A DNA stretch of 5,369 nucleotides. Origin: DASWIG01 sp965371445. GTDB lineage: Bacteria > Acidobacteriota > Thermoanaerobaculia > Multivoradales > J023. The number at the start of each line of letters is the position of its first letter. Within the stretch, counting starts at the first letter, position 1. Under the pieces are notes generated by a model. That model saw only the letters and a program-made list of their open reading frames with translations. It did not search any database and had not been told where the DNA came from. This document shows, piece after piece, positions 1 through 5,369 of this stretch. The DNA lies in assembly GCA_965371445.1 (NCBI GenBank), contig CBDUYN010000322.1:1-5369 (forward strand), given 5' to 3'. The translations under genes and the position numbers were made by a program.

Positions 1-84
1 CTCATCGCCTACCAAGGGTACTTCATTCCAGGCTCGGAGGCAAAGCTCTCGGCGGCCCCAAGCAACCCTCAGAGCCGATCGTAG
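1..84 (+). CDS. possible C-terminal end of a gene entering from the left (partial)
   Basis: Reading frame 1 is open from the window edge to a TAG stop at 82-84 and gives 27 residues, starting LIAYQGYFIPGSEAKL and ending NPQSRS. The composition (Tyr, Phe, Ile and Gly mixed with polar residues) looks more like a protein C-terminus than the Arg/Pro/Ala-rich translations of the other frames. An 8-bp stem-loop lies 15 nt after the stop, which would suit the end of a gene. The peptide is too short to assign a family. Its first 12 bases are identical to bases 5249-5260 in the DinB-like gene, where they encode LIAY in the last helix, so a DinB-like C-terminus is possible; chance is equally possible. 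The other two plus frames are also open here, so this call is weak. Confidence 0.3.
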   Translation, partial: LIAYQGYFIPGSEAKLSAAPSNPQSRS

Positions 85-99
85 CCGTCCTCAAGCGGG

Positions 100-125
100 T
101 GTGTCGCAAAGGAATGGGCGACACA
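100..125. other. perfect 8-bp stem-loop downstream of the left-edge stop codon
   Basis: TGTGTCGC (100-107) and GCGACACA (118-125) are perfect reverse complements around a 10-nt loop. The structure begins 15 nt after the TAG at 82-84. No T-run follows it on either strand, so it is not a classical Rho-independent terminator. It could stabilise or end a transcript from the left, or belong to the family of palindromic repeats in this region. Confidence 0.5.
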
Positions 126-177
126 AGCGCCTCGGGCCGTCCGGCGCGCTCTGTGGACCCATCGCGCGACAGGAAGA

Positions 178-194
178 GCCGGCAGGATGCCGGC
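178..194. repeat. REP-like compact palindrome
   Basis: GCCGGCA (178-184), a GGA loop and TGCCGGC (188-194) form a perfect 7-bp hairpin. Its flanks, with GGAAGAGC both just before it (172-179) and again at 222-229, resemble a type of short interspersed element that I recall being scattered between genes in several GC-rich environmental genomes. The palindrome is seen directly; multicopy status is inference and cannot be tested from one copy. Confidence 0.45.
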
Positions 195-203
195 GCTCCC
201 AGC

Positions 204-1268
204 CTACCTACCTGCCGCCGCGGAAGAGCGCGGGGCGAAAATGCCCAGGATCCTCTCCCTCCAGGGCCCCAGGGCCCCAAATCCGCCGTTTGCAGGCCGC
301 TCCGGGCCTCCGAAGTCGCGATCGACGCCACGCGACGACGACAGAAGCCGCCGTTTCGCGCGATCGCCACCTCGTACGCTCGCCAACGGACGCCGATTAC
401 CGCGTAAGGACGCCTCGTGCAGGCTGCACACGTCGTCCTTACCGCGTATCTCCGCGGCGTTCGGGGGCGCACTGACCCTCACTTCCGCGTACGTGCGCGG
501 CGTGTCGGTCTGCATCGACGGCCGTTCCGCCGTCCTCGTGCCTCGAACCGACGAGAAACGCCGCCCTTTCCCGCCCCGACGGCGTTGGGCCACCCGCAAC
601 TCCAAGCTCCGGCCGGATTTCAGAGACTCCTCCGGCGGCGAATCCAAGCTCGGGCCGGATCTCAGGGGCTCCTCCGGCGTCAAATCCAAGCTCGGGTCGG
701 ATCTCAGGGACTCCTCCGGCGGCGAATCCGAGCTCGCGCCGACGGCCGAGGAGACAGCGATGCTCGTCTCCGGCCGTTGGCCGGCCGACAAGTCCTTCGG
801 CTTCTCCTTCTTCTTCCTGTGGCCGTAGCTACAACGCCGGCTCGCCACCTTGCGCAACGACTCCGGCAGCGGCGCCACCAACTCCGGTTCGTCCACCAGG
901 TGGCCCAGCGTGTCGACGAGCTCGATCGACCAACGGTAAACCCGCGACGCTTCTTTCTGCTCGCGCTTCACCTGGATCCGGGCGGCCTTCACCTCCGACT
1001 CCGCGTCCTCCACCGCCAGCGACGTCCGGTGGACCTCGTTCATGCTGTCGGCCAGCGACTTGTCGACGTCGGCCTGGGGATAGTCGAGCAAGCCCGGCAG
1101 GGCCACCGGACGGAAGTGCGGGGTCCGGAGGTTGATCAGGAAGGCATCGGCCTGGAGGTAGGCCGTGTGCCAGCACTGCGAGATGCGGCCCCGGAGCTTG
1201 AAGAAGCCCACCGACTCCTTCGTGCAACCTTCGAGCAGACGGCGGCCGTTGAGCAGCGCCCCGCGCAT
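204..1268 (-). CDS. uncharacterised charged helical protein with repeat-bearing tail
   Basis: I do not recognise this family. The ATG at 1268 lies 14 bp after the stop of the HD hydrolase gene, with a weak GGCAGG ribosome binding site (1277-1282) 8 nt upstream; the same frame is closed upstream by a stop at 1308-1310. Residues 1-150 look genuine: over 903-1019, hand counts give G+C of roughly 69, 41 and 87% at codon positions 1, 2 and 3, the pattern expected of real genes at high GC. Visible features are KESVGFFKLRGRISQCWH (17-34), a charged helix at about 66-113 that may form a coiled coil, and a basic patch HRKKKEKPK (150-158). After that the protein becomes Ser/Pro/Arg-rich and disordered, includes a 14-residue tandem repeat (about 177-223), and runs on to residue 354 through DNA without a coding signature. 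The true C-terminus may have lain nearer 160 before repeat growth or loss of a stop. No membrane segment or signal peptide is seen. Existence of the core is fairly secure; the extent of the tail is doubtful. Confidence 0.6.
   Translation of the reverse strand: MRGALLNGRRLLEGCTKESVGFFKLRGRISQCWHTAYLQADAFLINLRTPHFRPVALPGLLDYPQADVDKSLADSMNEVHRTSLAVEDAESEVKAARIQVKREQKEASRVYRWSIELVDTLGHLVDEPELVAPLPESLRKVASRRCSYGHRKKKEKPKDLSAGQRPETSIAVSSAVGASSDSPPEESLRSDPSLDLTPEEPLRSGPSLDSPPEESLKSGRSLELRVAQRRRGGKGRRFSSVRGTRTAERPSMQTDTPRTYAEVRVSAPPNAAEIRGKDDVCSLHEASLRGNRRPLASVRGGDRAKRRLLSSSRGVDRDFGGPERPANGGFGALGPWRERILGIFAPRSSAAAGR
317..527. repeat. degenerate array with a period of about 42 bp (about 5 units)
   Basis: CGCGATCG recurs at 317-324 and 359-366 (spacing 42). 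TTACCGCGTA recurs at 397-406 and 439-448 (spacing 42). CCGCGTA recurs again at 485-491, 43 bp after the copy at 442. Taking units from 317, 359, 401, 443 and 486, each begins CGCG followed by an A/T-rich dinucleotide, and most end in a TTAC/TTC-like motif. Two units carry the same small hairpin, CCGCG-6 nt-CGCGG (442-457 and 485-500). In the minus-strand frame running through here, the period appears as a drifting 14-residue spacing of LRGN/DRAK/VDRD-type motifs. The units have diverged strongly, so I rely on the regular spacing rather than on high identity. Confidence 0.5.
405..441. other. 37-nt two-part palindromic hairpin
   Basis: The outer stem is TAAGGACG (405-412) with CGTCCTTA (434-441). 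The inner stem is GTGCA (417-421) with TGCAC (425-429), closed by a GGC loop. The two stems are separated by a symmetric 4x4 internal loop. The structure covers almost one whole unit of the 42-bp array. No U-tract follows it on either strand, which argues against a simple terminator. It could be a folding RNA element, a recombination or replication-slippage product, or a protein-binding palindrome. Confidence 0.5.
601..741. repeat. 42-bp tandem repeat, three full copies and a partial fourth
   Basis: Full units run 601-642, 643-684 and 685-726, each starting TCCAAGCTC and containing CGGAT and CTCCTCCGGCG. A fourth unit starts at 727 and decays after about 15 bases. Pairs of full units differ at only about 4 to 8 of 42 positions, with no indels. 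Because 42 is a multiple of three, the array keeps every frame open. In the minus-strand frame it encodes a 14-residue unit of the form LDSPPEESLRSGPS, in residues of about 177-223 of the gene starting at 1268. No spacers lie between copies, so this is not a CRISPR array. Confidence 0.9.
770..784. other. short GC hairpin where coding character fades
   Basis: CCGGCC (770-775), loop GTT and GGCCGG (779-784) form a perfect 6-bp stem. It sits at about residues 162-167 of the minus-strand gene starting at 1268, near where that gene stops looking like typical coding sequence. No U-run follows on the minus strand, so it is not called as a terminator. Confidence 0.3.
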
Positions 1269-1282
1269 CGTGTCGGCCTGCC

Positions 1283-1876
1283 CTACGACGCCAAGCGGCC
1301 GTCGAGGTCAAGCTCGGCGGCAATGCCCTGCATGGCCTCCAGGACGTTGCCCACGTGGGCCCAGGTCTCTAGCTTGCCGTCGAAGCACTGGCGGCTGAAA
1401 TCCGCGGTCGCCGCCTCGATCTCGCCGCGGTCGATCTGGCGGGTGAAGAGCTTGTCCTTCCAGTTGCGCTTGACCGACTTGACCTTGATTTGACGGATGT
1501 CCTTTGCGGGCCGCACCAGCGTCGCGGCGATGACGAGCCCCGTGATCTCGTCGCAAGCGAGGAGCGCAAAGTCCATGGGGTGCCGGCGCTCGACGCTGGT
1601 ACCCGCCTGGTTGTGCGACAGGATCGCCTGCAGGGCCTCCTCCGGGCAACCCTTCTCACGCAGGGTCGGAATGCCCTCTTTCGGATGCTGCTCCAGGCTC
1701 GGATGAATCTCCCAATCCCAATCGTGCAAGAGGCCCGCGAGGCCCCAGGGCTCCGGATCGGCGTCCAACCGGCGGGCGTAGAAGCGCATCGCGGCTTCCA
1801 CCGCCAGCATATGGCGCCGGAGCCCCGGGTCCTTGACGTTTTCGACGAGTAGCTGCCAGGCCTGCTCCCGGTCCAT
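1283..1876 (-). CDS. HD-superfamily metal-dependent hydrolase (COG2316 type)
   Basis: A 197-residue soluble protein whose whole length matches the pattern I know for the COG2316 group of predicted HD hydrolases. Candidate metal ligands are His22 (in RRHMLAVEAAM), His51-Asp52 (in LAGLLHDWDWE), His64, His88 (in ILSHNQ) and Asp109 (in ACDEITG), as expected for an HD phosphohydrolase fold. The C-terminal part, including TLVRPAKDI and IKVKSVKRNWKDK, is the conserved region that marks this group. HD proteins usually cleave phosphoester or phosphoanhydride bonds of nucleotides; the substrate of this group is not established to my knowledge. The ATG at 1876 is supported by GAGGAG 5 nt upstream. The gene lies 23 bp after the STAND ATPase gene and 14 bp before the uncharacterised gene, which suggests co-transcription. 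No truncation is visible, and length is normal for the group. Confidence 0.92.
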   Translation of the reverse strand: MDREQAWQLLVENVKDPGLRRHMLAVEAAMRFYARRLDADPEPWGLAGLLHDWDWEIHPSLEQHPKEGIPTLREKGCPEEALQAILSHNQAGTSVERRHPMDFALLACDEITGLVIAATLVRPAKDIRQIKVKSVKRNWKDKLFTRQIDRGEIEAATADFSRQCFDGKLETWAHVGNVLEAMQGIAAELDLDGRLAS

Positions 1877-1881
1877 GTGGG

Positions 1882-1887
1882 CTCCTC
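1882..1887 (-). promoter_or_regulatory. strong Shine-Dalgarno site of the HD hydrolase gene
   Basis: The minus strand reads GAGGAG, then CCCAC, then ATG: a near-ideal ribosome binding site with a 5-nt spacer. It fixes the start at 1876. It lies within the 23-bp gap after the STAND gene, so the HD protein can be translated independently from a shared mRNA. Confidence 0.85.
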
Positions 1888-1899
1888 AAGAATCGCGAT

Positions 1900-4518
1900 T
1901 CAGAAGGGTCGCGGCTCGGCGCGGTCGAGGGTCTCGAGCTGGTAGAGAAGCTCGGCCGCGTCGCGGTAGTAGAGGTTCGGATCCTGCGCCAGGGCGGGAT
2001 CGCGGGAACCCCGGAGCACCTCGCCAAGCACCGGGATCAGGGCTTTCAGATGCGCGGGAGCGTCGTGACGCCGCTCCATGGCCGCGAGGCTCGCCGTGAC
2101 CTCCGACGTGTTGCCATCGGCGATCGTCTGGGCAACCTCCGCGAAGATCTGGCCGTGCCCGGTCTTGTTCTCTCCACCGTCGCGGCGGTAGAGCAGATAG
2201 GCCCGCACTGCGTTCTCGCGGGCCACCCGCTGCGCCCTTTCGCGGCCCGCCAGCTCCTCCAGCCGGCTCAGCATGGAGAAAGTGCGCCAGGGCTCGGCGT
2301 CGTGGCCAAAGGGCTCGTCGCACTCGACCGTGCGTTCGAGCTCCCGGCGCGCCTCGTCGTAGCGGCCGAGACGCATCAGCTTGTCGGCCATCTGGCTGCG
2401 GGCGATCCCTTCCCGCCCCGGGTCGTCGATCTCGGTGAAAAGCTCGGCAGCTCGGCGATAGGCGTCGACCGAGTCCTCGGAGCGGCCCATGGTGTCGTAG
2501 AGGGCGCCGAGCTCGGCGTGGGTGATGCCGGCGGCCTCGCGATCGCCGGCATCGACCTGAAGCTTCAAAGCGTTCTGAAAGGCCTCTTCAGCGGCTGCGT
2601 AGAGCCGGGTGCTGCCGTGGACGACTCCGATCTGCTGCCAGATCTCGGCTACCACTCCCGCCACGCCGAGATCCTCGAAGATCTCGCGCGCCTCGTGAAA
2701 GGTGGCTAAAGCGGCACGGGTCCGGCCCTGGGCAAGGAGGAGGGCGCCGAGCTGAGTGCGGACCTCGGCTTCTTGGCGACGATCTTCCAGACGCTGGGCG
2801 GCTTCGGCCGCCTTGGCGTAAGCCTGGGCCGCCGATTCAGGACGGCCCAGCGCGCGCAGACAGTCCCCGGTCTGCGCGCAGGCCAGGGTTTCCATCCGGC
2901 CCGCCTCCTCGTGTCCCTCCCCGGCGAGCTCGCCGAACCACTCGCGCGCTTGTTCCAGCGACTGAAGGGCCGATTCGGCCTCCCCACCTAGAAGAAACGC
3001 CAACCCAAGGGTCTGATGCAGCGTCGCCAGGTCGTAGCCGGCTCCCTCGTAGGCGTCCTCTCCCAGGGTCTCGGCTCGGTGGAGCGTCTTGCGGGCCGCC
3101 GCCACCGCCTCGGCATGCCGGCCGCCGTCCATCAACGTCTCCATCGTGGTCAGCTCTTCGAGGAACTCCTCGTGGCTCCAGCCCGTCAGGCGCCGGTTGG
3201 CGTCGTCGCGGATCTTTTCGACCCTCTCCAAGGCCTTCGGCCGGCGCAGCGGCCCGACAAGGGTCTCGACCGCGGTCGCGAGCACGACGACCTCGTCGGC
3301 CGGAGCGTTCTGGCCCAGGTACTCCAGGCAAGCGACCAGGTTCTCGATCTCCAGCAAGGCGAGCCCCGAGCTCAGCTGTGGGTTCTTGATCTGCTCCTGG
3401 TAGAGGAAGCCGACGAGTTGGGTCGTGGCCTCGGCCCAGGCGACGCGGGCCTCGGCCAGGTCTTCCGCGGTGAGCTCGTCTATCAAGGCGGTACCGAGCG
3501 CCGGATGGAGGCGCACGTAGTTGTTGGGAAAAATCTCGGCCAACCCGACCTCGATCAGCCGTTCGGCGACCCGGACCTCCTCGTCGCTCTCGACGTCGAG
3601 GCCGAGGACCGCGGCCATGGCGGTCAGGTGACCGCCGCCCTGGAAGACGGCAAGCGGCCGGATCTTCTGGCGCAGCGGATCGCCCAGACGCCGCAGGGAA
3701 AGCTCGACGCCGGCGAGAAGCGCTCGCCCGCGTCCCTTGGCTCCGGCCAGGCGTTCGACGGCGCCCGAAAGCTCTTGCAGATGGACGCGGGCACCCTCGA
3801 CCCCGGAAGAAGCCACCTCGCCGGCCAGGCACAGGAGGCTCCCGGCGTGCCCGTCGACGGCCACCGCCAGCTCGGCAAGCTCCTCGTCGGAGGGCGGCTC
3901 CGCCAGGCGTGCCTTCATCGCCGCTCGGATGAGCTCCAGGGCGTCCTCCTCCACCATCGGAGCCAGCTCGATCGTCGGCCCGGCAAAGGGCTCCGGCAGA
4001 GGCTCTCGGCTGGTCAGGATCAGGCGAGTCTCACCGATTTTCCCAAGCTCCGCGGAAAACGCCAGGAGCTGCTCCAGGACCGCCGCGTCGAAGGCCGGAT
4101 CGTCGCGGTCGGGCGGCAGCACGGCTTCCAGGTGGTCGAGGACGACGAGCGTCGGCGGCTCGCGCAGCACTCGCTCGAGGAGCTGGCTCGCCAGGCGCGG
4201 GTCCTGCGAGGCGGCCAGCCGGTACTGAGGCACAAGCTGCTGGCCGATCTCGAAGCGGACGGCGTAGGCGTCGTGGTGGACCTCAAGGCTGACGAGGACC
4301 ACCCTGCCGATGCCGCCCTCCTCCAGAAGCCGCCGGGCGACTTCGACCCCAAAAGTCGTCTTGCCTTCGCCATGCTCCCCCCGGACCACCAGGTAGGGCG
4401 ACGAGGCAAGGATTCGCTGCGCACGGCCGAGCTCTTCGGCACGGCCGACGAAACCGTGCGGTGGACCGGGAAGGTCCCCGGCGTGGGTGACGTGGGATGG
4501 GCTCTCTCGCTCGCTCAC
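1900..4518 (-). CDS. STAND-type NTPase with C-terminal TPR repeats, no effector domain
   Basis: 872 residues, cytoplasmic. After a short N-terminal stretch comes PPHGFVGRAEEL (19-30), the usual lead-in to a STAND/AAA ATPase. The Walker A motif is GEHGEGKT (47-54), Walker B is LVVLDHLE (124-131, Asp128), and LILTSRE (166-172) is the sensor-type Arg motif. GHAGSL (223-228) matches the GxP-like position, and a winged-helix region spans about 265-345. TPR-like helical repeats run from about 450 to 732, with clear units near 497-530, 540-578, 588-618, 628-659, 668-699 and 708-732. The C-terminal module (YRRDGGENKTG at 778-788, GSRDPALAQDP at 837-847) resembles the end of CHAT-STAND-TPR proteins I know. 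Such proteins act as ATP-dependent switches: the repeats sense a ligand, the ATPase oligomerises, and an effector is activated. Here the usual N-terminal effector is absent. The start is GTG; no ATG/GTG/TTG lies between it and an upstream in-frame stop at 4579-4581, and no good ribosome binding site is seen. First gene of a likely three-gene operon. Confidence 0.9.
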   Translation of the reverse strand: MSERESPSHVTHAGDLPGPPHGFVGRAEELGRAQRILASSPYLVVRGEHGEGKTTFGVEVARRLLEEGGIGRVVLVSLEVHHDAYAVRFEIGQQLVPQYRLAASQDPRLASQLLERVLREPPTLVVLDHLEAVLPPDRDDPAFDAAVLEQLLAFSAELGKIGETRLILTSREPLPEPFAGPTIELAPMVEEDALELIRAAMKARLAEPPSDEELAELAVAVDGHAGSLLCLAGEVASSGVEGARVHLQELSGAVERLAGAKGRGRALLAGVELSLRRLGDPLRQKIRPLAVFQGGGHLTAMAAVLGLDVESDEEVRVAERLIEVGLAEIFPNNYVRLHPALGTALIDELTAEDLAEARVAWAEATTQLVGFLYQEQIKNPQLSSGLALLEIENLVACLEYLGQNAPADEVVVLATAVETLVGPLRRPKALERVEKIRDDANRRLTGWSHEEFLEELTTMETLMDGGRHAEAVAAARKTLHRAETLGEDAYEGAGYDLATLHQTLGLAFLLGGEAESALQSLEQAREWFGELAGEGHEEAGRMETLACAQTGDCLRALGRPESAAQAYAKAAEAAQRLEDRRQEAEVRTQLGALLLAQGRTRAALATFHEAREIFEDLGVAGVVAEIWQQIGVVHGSTRLYAAAEEAFQNALKLQVDAGDREAAGITHAELGALYDTMGRSEDSVDAYRRAAELFTEIDDPGREGIARSQMADKLMRLGRYDEARRELERTVECDEPFGHDAEPWRTFSMLSRLEELAGRERAQRVARENAVRAYLLYRRDGGENKTGHGQIFAEVAQTIADGNTSEVTASLAAMERRHDAPAHLKALIPVLGEVLRGSRDPALAQDPNLYYRDAAELLYQLETLDRAEPRPF

Positions 4519-4526
4519 GGCGCCAA

Positions 4527-4532
4527 AGGATA
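4527..4532 (-). promoter_or_regulatory. possible -10 element giving a leaderless STAND mRNA
   Basis: On the minus strand TATCCT (fits TANNNT) ends 8 nt before the GTG start at 4518, so transcription would begin at or next to the start codon. This would explain the missing Shine-Dalgarno sequence. No convincing -35 is seen: the hexamer at 17-bp spacing is TGGCAG. Leaderless mRNAs are common in several GC-rich phyla; that it applies here is inference. Confidence 0.3.
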
Positions 4533-4549
4533 GCAGTCTTCGCCTCGCC

Positions 4550-4579
4550 CTGCCATGCCCAAGACAATTGCTGTATGAT
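4550..4579 (+). promoter_or_regulatory. candidate sigma70-type promoter of the DinB-like gene
   Basis: The -10 is TATGAT (4574-4579; 5 of 6 to TATAAT) and the -35 is CTGCCA (4550-4555; 4 of 6 to TTGACA), with an 18-bp spacer. Transcription would start near 4586, leaving a leader of about 168 nt before the ATG at 4754. It is one of the few AT-rich spots in a very GC-rich window, which adds weight. It partly shares bases with the region upstream of the divergent STAND gene, so the two could influence one another. Confidence 0.45.
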
Positions 4580-4641
4580 CACCGCCAAGGATTCCAGGGA
4601 CACCGGTCCACGGCCGCTGCGATCTCGCGCGCGCTCACCGG

Positions 4642-4704
4642 CTTGCCACGTCCCCGGGACCCGCCGAAGCCGCCGGCCTACCGGCATCTCCACCGCGTGG
4701 CAAG
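4642..4704 (+). other. inverted repeat in the leader of the DinB-like gene
   Basis: CTTGCCACG (4642-4650) pairs perfectly with CGTGGCAAG (4696-4704) across 45 nt. Inside lies a second hairpin, GCCGG (4672-4676) - CCTA - CCGGC (4681-4685). In an mRNA starting near 4586 this would fold into a branched or extended leader structure ending about 50 nt before the start codon. No known riboswitch class is recognised. Confidence 0.35.
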
Positions 4705-4735
4705 GCCTCGGGCCACCACGCTCGATCCCAAAGAC

Positions 4736-4743
4736 AGAGGGAG
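4736..4743 (+). promoter_or_regulatory. ribosome binding site of the DinB-like gene
   Basis: The purine stretch AGAGGGAG ends 10 nt before the ATG at 4754. The spacing is slightly long, but the match is good and supports this start. Confidence 0.6.
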
Positions 4744-4753
4744 CACGAAAGTC

Positions 4754-5369
<616 letters not shown>

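Noticed and set aside
317..527. integron attC-like sites
   Set aside because: The units are short palindromes but lack paired GTTRRRY-type core sites, and no integrase gene is present.
601..741. CRISPR array
   Set aside because: The copies are directly adjacent with no unique spacers, and no cas gene is nearby.
770..784. Rho-independent terminator of the minus-strand operon
   Set aside because: A perfect 6-bp stem is present, but no U-run follows it on the minus strand and the frame stays open through it.
187..828. 213-codon plus-strand frame over the repeat region
   Set aside because: It is Arg/Ser/Pro-rich throughout, with no domain and no ribosome binding site; it stays open because 42-bp repeats and high GC keep stops rare.
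829..1323. 164-codon minus-strand frame overlapping the unknown gene
   Set aside because: Its translation is Gly/Arg/Pro/Ala-rich with long Gly runs, typical of a shifted frame; the frame from 1268 has the normal codon-position pattern.
417..1493. 358-codon open frame on the plus strand
   Set aside because: It covers the antisense of the unknown gene core and part of the HD gene; its translation is Arg/His/Leu/Gln-rich with no motif, and codon-position G+C favours the minus strand.
3016..4533. 505-codon open frame on the plus strand
   Set aside because: It is antisense to the STAND gene, whose protein has clear motifs throughout; long antisense frames are expected at this GC content, and this translation shows no recognisable domain.

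Overview
This is GC-rich bacterial chromosomal DNA. A secreted DinB-type protein, a large STAND/TPR ATPase and repeat-laden intergenic DNA (including a GCCGGCA-GGA-TGCCGGC hairpin) together suggest Acidobacteriota or a similar GC-rich environmental lineage. This is an impression from composition and protein style; no rRNA or phylogenetic marker is present.

Layout, left to right. Bases 1-84 may hold the 3' end of a plus-strand gene that enters from outside the window. Bases 85 to about 800 are rich in repeats. They hold an 8-bp stem-loop (100-125), a compact palindrome (178-194), a degenerate array with a period of about 42 bp (317-527, including a 37-nt two-part hairpin at 405-441), and a clean 42-bp tandem repeat (601-741). 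The minus-strand frame that starts at 1268 stays open through all of this to 204, but looks like real coding sequence only in its first 150-160 codons.

Three minus-strand genes then lie head to tail and probably form one operon, transcribed from about 4518 down to 204: (i) an 872-aa STAND NTPase (P-loop ATPase, winged helix, TPR repeats) with a GTG start; (ii) 23 bp later, a 197-aa HD-superfamily metal-dependent hydrolase of the COG2316 type with a strong GAGGAG ribosome binding site; (iii) 14 bp later, an unrecognised protein with a charged helical core and a repeat-bearing tail. Relatives of the STAND protein usually carry an N-terminal effector such as a CHAT protease-like domain. Here the protein begins about 20 residues before the ATPase, so no effector is fused to it. 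Whether the two downstream genes act as separate effectors is the most interesting open question; it is inference.

A divergent intergenic region (4519-4753) separates this operon from a plus-strand gene for an exported DinB-like four-helix protein (4754 onward). That gene has a signal peptide and ends the window inside a perfect 9-bp repeat encoding Glu-Glu-Gly. No tRNA, rRNA, CRISPR array, transposase or integrase was seen.
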